A stretch of 43,911 bases of DNA. Source: Streptococcus cristatus. GTDB lineage: Bacteria > Bacillota > Bacilli > Lactobacillales > Streptococcaceae. Under the pieces are notes generated by a model. That model was given only the letters and a program-made list of their open reading frames with translations, searched no databases and had not been told where the DNA came from. The position numbers were made by a program, and so were the translations under genes. Each line of letters begins with the position of its first letter. The first letter of the stretch is position 1. Location of the stretch: the NCBI RefSeq assembly GCF_008369405.1, contig NZ_VSJJ01000008.1, positions 77,860-121,770 of the forward strand. The letters are read 5' to 3'. Positions 27,450 through 35,059 of this stretch are shown here, piece after piece.

Positions 27450-27808
27450 TGACTTACCTTGCTGATATGGGAGCAATCAGTTTATCCTATTCGGAACTGA
27501 CTAACAATTGATTGTTGATTATTTAATTTATTAAATTTTTAATTCCTTTAAGCGCTAATGATTTTCTTTTATCTTAGCATTAGAAATATTAATCACAAAG
27601 CAACTATCGGTTAACATCTCGAAGTCTGAAAACCATCTAAAAAGCTTCTACTTTCTATCCCACTGTCATAATCAGATAGGCTAAGCAGGCCTACCCAACG
27701 ATTTAACCAATAGTCCAGTAAAGCAACGACTTATATGTTACAAATAAATATATCAGCAAAGCAAATCGAATGCGAAATTTAGTTTTTCCTTTCCCTATCT
27801 TTACTTAT

Positions 27809-27837
27809 ATTATACTCCTTCTACCAAAAGATTGCAA
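27809..27837 (-). promoter_or_regulatory. Orphan promoter (-35 TTGCAA, 17 bp, -10 TATAAT)
   Basis: Consensus-like promoter on the minus strand pointing into the gene-free region. The nearest gene downstream, the dehydrogenase, is 580 bp away and has its own promoter. Confidence 0.65.
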
Positions 27838-27846
27838 GCGTTTACA
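27832..27846. promoter_or_regulatory. cre site (CcpA operator), full match
   Basis: TTGCAAGCGTTTACA fits WTGNAARCGNWWNCA at every position and overlaps the -35 of the orphan promoter. Confidence 0.75.
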
Positions 27847-27884
27847 ATCGAAAAGGTGAAAGATTTTTTGTGCATAATTTTATA

Positions 27885-27912
27885 AAGAAAAAGAGCCGAA
27901 AATATCAGCCCT
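27885..27912 (-). terminator. Terminator of the ABC ATPase gene
   Basis: Minus strand AGGGCTGA-tattt-TCGGCTCT (8 bp with two G-U pairs) followed by TTTTCTTT; it starts right after the stop codon. Confidence 0.7.
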
Positions 27913-27917
27913 TCACT

Positions 27918-28676
27918 CTATTCAAACAAGCCATAATAGTCCGCTATGGTCATCTTGGCTTTTTCTTCCTGCTTGAGGTCTTGGATTATCTGACCTTCCT
28001 TCATGACAATCAGCCGGTTGCCGTATTTGAGGGCATCCTCCATTTGGTGGGTAATCATGAGAGCCGTCAGCTGGTCTCTGCGGACAAAGTCGTCAGTTAG
28101 CTCCATAAGAGCTACACTTGTCTTAGGATCAAGCGCTGCCGTATGCTCGTCCAAGAGAAGTAGCTCTGGACGTTTAAGCGTCGCCATGAGCAGACTCAAA
28201 GCCTGTCTCTGACCACCTGATAGAAACTCAATCGGCGTATCCAAGTGTTTTTCCAGACCATTGCCAATTTTATCGATGGTCTTTTGAAACTCCTGTCGGT
28301 AGCTATTCAGCCGACGAGGAACTAGACCGCGCGATTCACCACGAAACTTGGCAATCAGCAGGTTTTCCGCAACTGTCATCCGAGGAGCCGTTCCCATCTT
28401 GGGATCTTGAAAGACACGCGACAGATATTTGGCTCTCTTTTCAGGAGAAAAGTTGGTCACATTTTCACCTAGTATATATATGTTTCCGCTGCTCAGAGAG
28501 AGCGTCCCGGCAATCACATTAAAAAGAGTTGACTTCCCTGCTCCATTGCCACCCAAAATCGTGATAAAATCATGCTCATGAATCTCCAGCGACACATCGT
28601 TTAGGATGACCTTTTCTTCATCAAAGCCGTTATTGACCCGCTTGCTGGCATTTTTTAATTCTACAATCGCTGTCAT
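27918..28676 (-). CDS. ABC transporter ATPase (TrpZ-like)
   Basis: ABC ATPase of 252 residues: Walker A GGNGAGKST (42-50), signature LSGGQRQ, Walker B LLLLDEHTAALD, H-loop ITHQ. The DEHTAALDP wording and the partner permease are typical of the three-part importers whose binding protein is of the ABC_sub_bind (TrpX) type; pneumococcal SP_1069-1071 is the comparison. The substrate may be tryptophan or a related small molecule (inference). The ATG overlaps the permease stop by 4 nt. Confidence 0.85.
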   Translation of the reverse strand: MTAIVELKNASKRVNNGFDEEKVILNDVSLEIHEHDFITILGGNGAGKSTLFNVIAGTLSLSSGNIYILGENVTNFSPEKRAKYLSRVFQDPKMGTAPRMTVAENLLIAKFRGESRGLVPRRLNSYRQEFQKTIDKIGNGLEKHLDTPIEFLSGGQRQALSLLMATLKRPELLLLDEHTAALDPKTSVALMELTDDFVRRDQLTALMITHQMEDALKYGNRLIVMKEGQIIQDLKQEEKAKMTIADYYGLFE

Positions 28677-29539
28677 TTGCTTAACTTAGCTCCTTTAAAG
28701 AATTTATTTTTCAAGGTCGGAATCATGAGGCAGACCGCCAAGATAACCGCACTGTAGAGGCGGAGATAGCTGGTGTTGAAGCCAAGAGCGATGACGCCCC
28801 AAATCAGAAACTGATAGGCAATGGCACCAACTACAATGGTAATCAGGCGCTCAGCCAAGGTCAGGCTCTTAAAGAGAACTTCCCCAATAATTAGACTCGC
28901 CAAGCCGACGACAATAACCCCAATCCCACGGGACACATCCGCATAGCCTTCCTGCTGGGCAATCAGAGCACCAGACAAGGCAATGACGCCATTAGACAAG
29001 ATCATGCCCATCAATTCCATGCGGCCAGTATTGATACCGAAACTACGCGCCATATCAGGATTGTCTCCAGTCGCGATATAGGCCTGCCCTAGCTTGGTAT
29101 CTAGGAAAAAGAGCAGGGTTGCAATGACCAGACTGACAAAAATCAAGCCTGTCAGGAGATTGTTGATTTCCTCCGAGAAGGGCAAAAAGTCCTGAATCTG
29201 CCGAGTTCCCAGCAGACCTAGGTTAGCCCGCCCCATGATCATAAGCATAATGGAATGGCAAGAGGTCATGACCAAAATCCCTGATAGCAGGGTTGGAATC
29301 TTGCCCTTGGTATAGAGAAGCCCTGTCGCCAAACCTGCTAGACAGCCTGCCAGTACCGCAGCTGCCGTTGCCAAGAAAGGGTTCATCCCTTTGGTAATCA
29401 AGGTGACGGCTACCGCCCCACCTAGAGGAAAGGAACCTTCCGTCGTCATATCTGGAAAATTCAAAATCCGAAAGGTCATGAAAATCCCCAGACCCAAAAT
29501 AGCCCAGACCAGACCTTGTGAAATAATGGAAAGAATCAT
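28673..29539 (-). CDS. ABC transporter permease, BPD_transp_2 family (TrpY-like)
   Basis: Membrane permease of 288 residues with about eight hydrophobic segments, of the branched-chain amino acid/ribose permease fold. It starts MILSIISQGLVWAILGLG, the usual opening of TrpY-like proteins. It forms a pair with the ATPase (ATGA overlap). The binding-protein gene that usually precedes it is not here: the next upstream gene is the carbonic anhydrase, behind a terminator. AGGA about eight bases before ATG 29539. Confidence 0.85.
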   Translation of the reverse strand: MILSIISQGLVWAILGLGIFMTFRILNFPDMTTEGSFPLGGAVAVTLITKGMNPFLATAAAVLAGCLAGLATGLLYTKGKIPTLLSGILVMTSCHSIMLMIMGRANLGLLGTRQIQDFLPFSEEINNLLTGLIFVSLVIATLLFFLDTKLGQAYIATGDNPDMARSFGINTGRMELMGMILSNGVIALSGALIAQQEGYADVSRGIGVIVVGLASLIIGEVLFKSLTLAERLITIVVGAIAYQFLIWGVIALGFNTSYLRLYSAVILAVCLMIPTLKNKFFKGAKLSK

Positions 29540-29582
29540 CTTATTGTCCTAACTAAATTAAAATCGTATTCTATTTTAACAT

Positions 29583-29630
29583 AAAAAAGCAGCCAATTTC
29601 AATGCCGAAATCCTGACAAACAAACTGGCT
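29583..29630 (-). terminator. Terminator of the carbonic anhydrase gene
   Basis: Minus strand AGCCAGTTT ... AAATTGGCT (9 bp, one G-U pair, long loop) followed by GCTTTTTT. Confidence 0.6.
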
Positions 29631-29639
29631 TACTAATAG

Positions 29640-30134
29640 TCACTGAACGACGGTCATCCGCCCTGTAGCAACGTCATACACCGCTCCTGAGATCTCCACA
29701 TCATCCGGGATTAGGGGTGATTGGCGGAGAAGCTCCACGTCTTCCCGCACACTTTCCTCCACATCTGTAAAAGGAAGGAAATCCTGACCGCTAACATCAA
29801 CACCCAGCTCTTGATTGAGAAAAGCAGCAAATTCTTCATTTTTAAAAGTCTGTGCGCCACAATCCGTATGGTGCAAGACTACAATTTCCCGCGTGCCCAT
29901 CTGCTGCTGCGAAATAACCAGTGAGCGAATCATGTCCTCTGTCACCCGACCTCCAGCATTGCGCAAGATATGAGCATCTCCCAGCGCCAAGCCCAGAGCC
30001 TGAGCCACGTGGAGTCTTGAGTCCATGCAGGTCACGATTGCCACCTTGGTCTTGGGCTTAATCGGCAGGTGGGAGGTTCCATGCAGGTCCACATAGGCTT
30101 GGTTGGCCTTCATAAAATTTTCAAAATAGGACAT
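29640..30134 (-). CDS. Beta-class carbonic anhydrase
   Basis: Interconverts CO2 and bicarbonate in the cytoplasm; in streptococci it supports growth in ambient air. The 164 residues carry the zinc ligands Cys36, His89 and Cys92 (motifs CMDSR and HHTDCG) and the Asp38/Arg40 pair. Length and closeness to radA match pneumococcal SP_0024. AAGGGG five bases before ATG 30134. Followed by a terminator. Confidence 0.93.
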   Translation of the reverse strand: MSYFENFMKANQAYVDLHGTSHLPIKPKTKVAIVTCMDSRLHVAQALGLALGDAHILRNAGGRVTEDMIRSLVISQQQMGTREIVVLHHTDCGAQTFKNEEFAAFLNQELGVDVSGQDFLPFTDVEESVREDVELLRQSPLIPDDVEISGAVYDVATGRMTVVQ

Positions 30135-30271
30135 TCTTTCCCCTTACTAGAATTTATTTGATGGGCAAATTATTTCCTACCATCTTATCATCTTTTAGGT
30201 ATTTTGTCAGTTTTTAACTCCCTATAAAATAAAAATGTCCGCTTTTTATGAAAAAAATGAAAGAAAAATTT

Positions 30272-30299
30272 AAAAAAGATGCGGAAATTCATCCGCACC
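30272..30299 (-). terminator. Terminator of the AIM24-like gene
   Basis: Minus strand GGTGCGGA-tgaatt-TCCGCATC followed by TTTTTTAAATTTTT. A T run also follows on the plus strand. Confidence 0.8.
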
Positions 30300-30302
30300 T
30301 TT

Positions 30303-30998
30303 TTATGACCCTTTTGCGATATAGCGACTGAGTGAGCCCGCAAAGCTTTGAAGATTGAGACTTTGAACATAGATTTCTCCAGTTCCTCGGAAGGTATTCA
30401 CAACTCCCTCTCCCGTTCCGATAGACTGCCAGAAACCATTTTCTAGATGGATATTATAATCCAAGGACTGACTCCAAGCTACGACATGGGCATTGTCAAT
30501 GGTCACTTCTTGGTTATTTAGTTCAATTTTCTTAATCGAACCAAAGGCATTGGCCAAAAGTGTGCCTTGCCCCTGGGTCGTCATGACGAAGAGACCACCT
30601 TGGCCGCCAAATATCGCCTTACCAACAGACTGGCGCTCCATGGTATAGTAAGCCGTACCATCAAGAGCCAGAAAAGCTCCGTCATTGAGCCGGTACTGCT
30701 TTTCTCCCAGATAAAGGGGAATAACTTGGCCGGGAACTTCTGGTGCTAATGCTAGAAAACCGTTATCGGACTGGGCGATAGCTTGAGTGATGAAGGTACT
30801 TTCACCCGACACCATGGAACGGCCGACTGCCTTGACAAAGCGGCCCAAACCTGAACCGTTAGCATTGAGCTGAGTGTTCAAGGTTACATTAGGCGTGTGA
30901 TAGACCATACTGCCACGCTGGATAAAGACTGTCTCTCCTTGATTGAGGTAGAGGTCAACGAGTGGAAATTGCATGTTGCTATCCATGGAAAATTGCAT
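30303..30998 (-). CDS. AIM24 / TIGR00266 family protein
   Basis: Soluble all-beta protein of 231 residues of the AIM24-like family (bacterial YwmB/YhaR-like domain TIGR00266), rich in glycine motifs such as GKAIFGGQGG and GTGEGVVNTFRGTGE. The biochemical function is not known. It stands alone between radA and the carbonic anhydrase gene, with a clean promoter (31028-31056), GGAGGG seven bases before ATG 30998, and its own terminator. No signal peptide or membrane segment. Confidence 0.82.
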   Translation of the reverse strand: MQFSMDSNMQFPLVDLYLNQGETVFIQRGSMVYHTPNVTLNTQLNANGSGLGRFVKAVGRSMVSGESTFITQAIAQSDNGFLALAPEVPGQVIPLYLGEKQYRLNDGAFLALDGTAYYTMERQSVGKAIFGGQGGLFVMTTQGQGTLLANAFGSIKKIELNNQEVTIDNAHVVAWSQSLDYNIHLENGFWQSIGTGEGVVNTFRGTGEIYVQSLNLQSFAGSLSRYIAKGS

Positions 30999-31027
30999 AA
31001 GAGTTCCCTCCTTGTTTTTTTAAGAAA

Positions 31028-31056
31028 ATTATAGCAATAATAAAATATTTTTGCAA
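31028..31056 (-). promoter_or_regulatory. Promoter of the AIM24-like gene (TTGCAA, 17 bp, TGcTATAAT)
   Basis: Minus strand; a good -35, ideal spacing and an extended -10. Confidence 0.78.
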
Positions 31057-31074
31057 TCTAAAACAAAGAAATCA

Positions 31075-32439
31075 TCAAGCAAAGACTTTTTTCAAGACTT
31101 CCCCAATTGTTGTCACACCGATGACTTGGATATTATTTGGAACCTTGAAGCCATTCAGAGAGTTTTTGGGAGCATAAATCTTGGTAAAACCCAGTTTTGC
31201 TGCTTCGTTGATGCGCTGCTCGATGCGATTAATCCGACGGATTTCACCAGTCAGACCAATTTCACCGATAAAGCACTCTTGGGGGTTGGTAGGCAAATCC
31301 TTGTAGCTGGAAGCAATGGCTACTGCTACTGCCAAATCAATAGCCGGCTCATCTAGCTTGACGCCGCCAGCAGATTTGAGGTAGGCATCTTGATTTTGCA
31401 GTAGGAGCCCCGCCCTCTTTTCCAGAACTGCCATGATGAGGCTGGCTCGGTTAAAGTCCAGTCCAGTCGTGGTCCGCTTGGCATTGCCGAACATGGTCGG
31501 TGTTACCAAAGCCTGTACCTCTGCTAAAATCGGCCGCGTTCCTTCCATAGTCACAACGATGGAAGAGCCTGTCGCACCATCCAGCCGTTCTTCTAGAAAG
31601 ACTTGGCTGGGGTTGATAACCTCAACTAGCCCACCAGACTGCATTTCAAAAATACCAATCTCATTGGTCGAGCCAAAGCGATTCTTGACCGCACGTAAAA
31701 TACGGAAAGTGTGCTGGCGTTCGCCCTCAAAATAAAGCACGGTGTCCACCATGTGCTCTAGCGTTCGGGGGCCAGCTAAGGTTCCTTCCTTGGTCATGTG
31801 ACCAACGATAAAGGTCGCGATATTATTGGTCTTAGCCAGCTGCATGAGCTCAGCTGTCACCTCTCGGACCTGAGAAACAGAGCCTTGAACACTGGAAATT
31901 TCCGGCGACATAACCGTCTGTATAGAGTCGATAATCAGAAAATCTGGCTTGATTTTCTCAATCTCCGTGCGGATATTTTGCATATTGGTCTCGGCATAGA
32001 GATAAAATTCACTGTCAATATCACCGAGCCGCTCCGCCCGCAGCTTAATCTGCTCAGCTGATTCCTCCCCGCTGACATAAAGGACGGTGCCCTGATGAGA
32101 AAGCTGGGTGGATACTTGCAGAAGCAGGGTGGATTTCCCGATACCGGGATCCCCGCCAATCAGGACCAGACTGCCAGGCACTACGCCACCACCCAGCACA
32201 CGATTGAACTCGTCCATTTCTGTCTTGGTCCGGTTGACATCAATCGAAGTGACCTCAGCCAGCTTCATAGGCCGAGTCTTTTCACCCGTCAAGGAAACAC
32301 GTGCATGCTTGACCTCAGCAGCCTCTACCTCTTCAACAAAAGAAGACCAAGAGCCGCAGTTAGGACAGCGGCCTAGGTACTTGGGCGAATGGTATTCACA
32401 ATTTTGACAGACAAAGGTCGTCTTTTTCTTAGCGATGAT
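31075..32439 (-). CDS. radA: DNA repair protein RadA, probable ATC start
   Basis: RecA-like ATPase that helps process recombination and branch-migration intermediates, important in transformation and repair. The zinc finger (CQNC ... CPNC) begins at residue 11, Walker A is [10 protein letters not shown], the RadA-specific motif is KNRFG, and a Lon-type C-terminal domain follows. The frame upstream of the finger reads TAG AGA TAT AGA AAG AGG TTT ATC ATC GCT AAG, so no ATG, GTG or TTG precedes the zinc finger. The first standard codon in frame is a TTG at 32292, which would remove the whole finger. I therefore propose ATC 32439 (or 32436), ten bases after the upstream stop with GAGG in between; 454 residues, the family length. 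Confidence 0.9.
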   Translation of the reverse strand: MIAKKKTTFVCQNCEYHSPKYLGRCPNCGSWSSFVEEVEAAEVKHARVSLTGEKTRPMKLAEVTSIDVNRTKTEMDEFNRVLGGGVVPGSLVLIGGDPGIGKSTLLLQVSTQLSHQGTVLYVSGEESAEQIKLRAERLGDIDSEFYLYAETNMQNIRTEIEKIKPDFLIIDSIQTVMSPEISSVQGSVSQVREVTAELMQLAKTNNIATFIVGHMTKEGTLAGPRTLEHMVDTVLYFEGERQHTFRILRAVKNRFGSTNEIGIFEMQSGGLVEVINPSQVFLEERLDGATGSSIVVTMEGTRPILAEVQALVTPTMFGNAKRTTTGLDFNRASLIMAVLEKRAGLLLQNQDAYLKSAGGVKLDEPAIDLAVAVAIASSYKDLPTNPQECFIGEIGLTGEIRRINRIEQRINEAAKLGFTKIYAPKNSLNGFKVPNNIQVIGVTTIGEVLKKVFA

Positions 32440-32449
32440 AAACCTCTTT

Positions 32450-32965
32450 CTATATCTCTATCTCACATTCAATCACTTGGCAAAAACCAATTTGCTCATT
32501 TGGCACAAACTGACGGATGAGCATGCGATGGGCTACAAGGACTACTGTCTGGTAGTCTCGATACTTTGCCATGCAGTCTACAAAACGAGCCTTCATCTCC
32601 TCAGCTGTTTCATACTGAAGAGGACTACTGGGGAGCAAGACTCCATCATTTTCTAAAAACAGGCTTCGAGCTTTTTCAAAGTTCTCTCTTCCCGTTTGAT
32701 AAACCTGCCATTCATGCAGCAAAGGCTCCACTCTCAAGGGAAGGGCAGTAGCACAAGCCACATAGGATGCCGTTTCTAAAGCTCGCGTCATTGCAGAAGA
32801 CACCAGCAAATCAGCTGAACGCAGTAAAGGATGCTGGCAAAGTTCCTGAGCCTGCCGTCTTCCCTGCTCAGATAAAGGCGCTAAATCCAGACCAAAACCA
32901 GTATAAGAACGCTCCTCTAACTCATGGTAATCGGGCTCACCGTGGCGCACAAAAATCACTTTCAT
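32450..32965 (-). CDS. Histidine phosphatase family protein (phosphoglycerate-mutase-like)
   Basis: Protein of 171 residues with the catalytic RHG motif (FVRHGEPDY, His at residue 8) and a second histidine in LVAHRM. It belongs to the branch of the histidine phosphatase superfamily that is usually a phosphatase; substrate unknown. ATG 32965 lies one base after the dut stop (TGA-G-ATG), and its own stop lies ten bases before radA, so dut, this gene and radA form one coupled operon, the order seen at SP_0021-0023 in pneumococcus. GGGG about seven bases before the ATG. Confidence 0.87.
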   Translation of the reverse strand: MKVIFVRHGEPDYHELEERSYTGFGLDLAPLSEQGRRQAQELCQHPLLRSADLLVSSAMTRALETASYVACATALPLRVEPLLHEWQVYQTGRENFEKARSLFLENDGVLLPSSPLQYETAEEMKARFVDCMAKYRDYQTVVLVAHRMLIRQFVPNEQIGFCQVIECEIEI

Positions 32966-32966
32966 C

Positions 32967-33410
32967 TCAATGCCCCGTCGATCCAAAGCCACCTGTCCGC
33001 ACGCCATCGGCTACATCCCCATCCGCAATCAAAAATGGTGCGAAAACAGCTTGCACAATGCGGTCACCCACTTCCAGTACAACCTCTTGGTCTGTGATAT
33101 TTTGCATCTGAGCAAAGATATGCCCTTCATTTCCAGGATTGCCATAGTAATCACCGTCAATGACCCCAACGGAGTTAATCAAGACCAAGCCTTTTTTACG
33201 AGGATTGGACGAACGGTCATAGAGATAAAGCACCTCGCTCGGCTGCATGTAGGCCTTGACACCCGTCGGAACCAGCTTAATCTCCCCCGGCGCAATGACG
33301 GTGCGCTCTGCCACTTTCAAATCATATCCAGCTGCGTGAGCCGTCTCTCTCTTGGGCAACAAATCTTCATTTGGAAAGCTGGAAACCAGCTCGAATCCAC
33401 GAATTTTCAT
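32967..33410 (-). CDS. dut: dUTP diphosphatase
   Basis: Hydrolyses dUTP to dUMP and pyrophosphate, keeping uracil out of DNA. The 147 residues show the five trimeric-dUTPase motifs in order: AGYDL, DRSSNPRKKGL, a GVIDGDYYGNPGNEG block, GDRIVQ, and TGGFGSTG at the C-terminus. First gene of the dut-phosphatase-radA operon, with a good promoter 31 bp upstream; the ribosome site before ATG 33410 is weak. Confidence 0.93.
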   Translation of the reverse strand: MKIRGFELVSSFPNEDLLPKRETAHAAGYDLKVAERTVIAPGEIKLVPTGVKAYMQPSEVLYLYDRSSNPRKKGLVLINSVGVIDGDYYGNPGNEGHIFAQMQNITDQEVVLEVGDRIVQAVFAPFLIADGDVADGVRTGGFGSTGH

Positions 33411-33440
33411 ACATTTCTCTTTTCTATTTTTGCTGTCCCT

Positions 33441-33469
33441 ATTATACTAAATTCGTAAGAAACAAGCAA
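33441..33469 (-). promoter_or_regulatory. Promoter of the dut-radA operon (TTGCTT, 17 bp, TATAAT)
   Basis: Minus strand, ideal spacing. The -35 overlaps the T run of the NUDIX terminator. Confidence 0.75.
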
Positions 33470-33491
33470 AAAAACCGCCAATTGGGCGGTT
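33466..33491 (-). terminator. Terminator of the NUDIX gene (copy 1 of a repeated terminator)
   Basis: Minus strand AACCGCC-caatt-GGCGGTT followed by a run of T. Nearly identical over 28 bp to the terminator at 34050-34073. Confidence 0.85.
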
Positions 33492-33495
33492 CTCC

Positions 33496-33945
33496 CTAGT
33501 ATAGATCTCTGATGACCTCTCCATCCTCCAGATGGGTAAACTGCTCCGTCAAATCTGACGTGAAAACCTGATACATTTCCTTAAAGCTCACGGCCAGCGA
33601 GTAGCGGTCAAGGTCTTTGCAGTCAATCCAGAATACCTCACCTTCTTCGGACGAGACCAGTTCTCCTTCAAAACGATTGGTTTTGTAAAGAAAAACGACG
33701 TAACGTTCATCCTTTTCGGTATAAAACTGCTTGACACCGCACAAGCGAGGCTCATAGATGGTCAGACCTGTTTCCTCCTTGATTTCCCGTATCACTGATT
33801 TGACAAAGGATTCACGATGTTCAACATGACCACCTGGAAAGCAAAGGCCGGTCCAATCATCATTTACTTTATTTTGTACTAAAATGCGGTTCCCATCGTA
33901 AACCATACACATATTTGTTAAAATAACTCGCTCTGCTCTTGACAT
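33496..33945 (-). CDS. NUDIX hydrolase (MutT/8-oxo-dGTPase-like)
   Basis: Protein of 149 residues with a full NUDIX box: GGHVEHRESFVKSVIREIKE followed by ETG (G-x5-E-x7-REUXEE-x-U). Such enzymes cleave nucleoside diphosphates linked to another moiety; the opening RVILTNMCMVYDG resembles streptococcal 8-oxo-dGTP diphosphatases, but substrate is not certain. GGAGG seven bases before ATG 33945; own promoter (33993-34001) and terminator. Confidence 0.87.
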   Translation of the reverse strand: MSRAERVILTNMCMVYDGNRILVQNKVNDDWTGLCFPGGHVEHRESFVKSVIREIKEETGLTIYEPRLCGVKQFYTEKDERYVVFLYKTNRFEGELVSSEEGEVFWIDCKDLDRYSLAVSFKEMYQVFTSDLTEQFTHLEDGEVIRDLY

Positions 33946-33992
33946 CTCTGCTCCTCCATCTACCGACCGATTCGCTCGGCCTGCTGTGACTC

Positions 33993-34001
33993 ATTATAAC
34001 A
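33993..34001 (-). promoter_or_regulatory. Extended -10 promoter of the NUDIX gene
   Basis: TGtTATAAT on the minus strand, 48 bp before the ATG. Confidence 0.55.
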
Positions 34002-34049
34002 TAAAAGACATCCAATTGATGAAAATCTAGATTTCTTAGCCTTTCCAGC

Positions 34050-34073
34050 AAAAAAACCGCCGATTGGGCGGTT
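34050..34073 (-). terminator. Terminator downstream of the amidotransferase gene (copy 2 of a repeated terminator)
   Basis: Minus strand AACCGCC-caatc-GGCGGTT followed by a run of T. Differs from copy 1 by one loop base. It lies about 125 bp after the amidotransferase stop. Confidence 0.8.
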
Positions 34074-34090
34074 CTTATAGGGAGATTATT

Positions 34091-34162
34091 ATGAAAAAGA
34101 AAAGTTTTAGGATTTCATCAAACAAAGTTAGGAGGTCTTCATTTGATGCTTATATTATATAA
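34091..34162 (+). CDS. Possible small basic peptide (23 residues)
   Basis: ATG at 34091 is preceded by GGGAG with 7-nt spacing and opens a 23-codon frame rich in Lys, Arg and Ser (starts MKKKSFRISSNKVRRSS, ends DAYII). No clear promoter on the plus strand, and no family I recognise. The stretch could equally be the 3' end of the amidotransferase mRNA or a minus-strand small RNA; see findings. Confidence 0.22.
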   Translation: MKKKSFRISSNKVRRSSFDAYII

Positions 34163-34199
34163 AGCTTATCTTAAAATTAGCTAAAAATAATTTAAGAAT

Positions 34200-34889
34200 T
34201 TATAATTCTTGCAAAAGATATTGAAATAGTTCTAAATTGCCCTTTTCTTCGTTGATCAAAAACTCTGGATGCCACTGAAGGCCGATGATGCGGCTGCCAT
34301 CCACAGCCTCAATCGCTTCGATGGTATTATCCCTTGGGTCAAAGGCAGTTGCGCGAAAATTGGGTGCCAAGTCCTTGATACTTTGGCGATGGACAGAATT
34401 AATTTGGCTGGCTTGACCAAATAACCGCTCCACAACGCTGCCTTTCTCTGTGCGAATGGAGTGCGAAGTACCAAATGGCTGCCCCTGCCAGTGATTGTCA
34501 ATCTGCTGATTGAGCGTGCCACCAAAAGCAACATTGACCAACTGCAGACCACGGCAGATAGCCAAGACGGGCTTACCCTGACGAATAGCTTCCTTTAAGA
34601 GGGCTAGCTCAAACTCATCGCGAGCCAGATTGTAATCATCGCTATCGATGGTCTTTTCCTCCCCGTAAAACTGCGGGTGAACATTTTGCCCGCCTGATAG
34701 GATCAGCTTATCAATGGTTTCTATATAGTCCTTGACCAGACTTTTATCCCCAACAGGAATCACCATAGGTAGACCGCCGACTAGCTTGATGCTTTCGGCA
34801 AATTTGCAGGATACAGATGAATGAAGGTTTTTGCCCGCCTGATCCACTGGACAAAGATTAGCTGACACTCCAACAATTGTTCTGCACAT
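34200..34889 (-). CDS. Class I glutamine amidotransferase / gamma-glutamyl hydrolase (peptidase C26, PuuD-like)
   Basis: Protein of 229 residues with the glutaminase triad: Cys112 in AICRGLQ, and His207 and Glu209 in QWHPE. The opening IVGVSAN and the NVHPQFYGEE loop fit gamma-glutamyl-gamma-aminobutyrate hydrolase-type enzymes, which cut gamma-glutamyl amides in the cytoplasm. The true substrate is unknown; no polyamine genes are nearby. Single gene; GGAGGG seven bases before ATG 34889. Confidence 0.85.
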   Translation of the reverse strand: MCRTIVGVSANLCPVDQAGKNLHSSVSCKFAESIKLVGGLPMVIPVGDKSLVKDYIETIDKLILSGGQNVHPQFYGEEKTIDSDDYNLARDEFELALLKEAIRQGKPVLAICRGLQLVNVAFGGTLNQQIDNHWQGQPFGTSHSIRTEKGSVVERLFGQASQINSVHRQSIKDLAPNFRATAFDPRDNTIEAIEAVDGSRIIGLQWHPEFLINEEKGNLELFQYLLQEL

Positions 34890-34919
34890 AGATGATCCCT
34901 CCTTAACTTGATATAGAAT

Positions 34920-34949
34920 ATCTTACCATTCCACCTCTCAGCCGTCCAA
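34920..34949 (-). promoter_or_regulatory. Possible promoter of the amidotransferase gene (TTGGAC, 18 bp, TAAGAT)
   Basis: Minus strand; good -35, mediocre -10. Confidence 0.45.
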
Positions 34950-35033
34950 TAGTATTTTTTTAAGCTGGCCATAAAAATTTTTTATGTCAAGAACAGTTTT
35001 CCACAAAAAGGCATATAGTAGCGACAGGCAAGG

Positions 35034-35059
35034 AAAAATCAGCAGAAGCCCGCTGATTT
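35034..35059 (-). terminator. Terminator of the prmA-rsmE operon
   Basis: Minus strand AAATCAGC-gggcttct-GCTGATTT followed by TTCC; it begins at the rsmE stop codon. Confidence 0.7.

Larger units (their letters stand above)
27222..27917. other. 696-bp region without a gene
   Basis: Between the dehydrogenase and the ABC ATPase. From left to right: the dehydrogenase promoter, a strong hairpin (27422-27449), two direct copies of AAGCGCTAATG (27321-27331 and 27550-27560), an orphan minus-strand promoter overlapping a full-match cre (27809-27846), and the ATPase terminator. I found no ORF longer than about 12 codons with a ribosome site on the transcribed strand. Confidence 0.65.

Noticed and set aside
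27870..28100. 76-residue plus-strand frame over the end of the ABC ATPase gene
   Set aside because: It is antisense to a conserved ATPase gene and has no ribosome site or family likeness.
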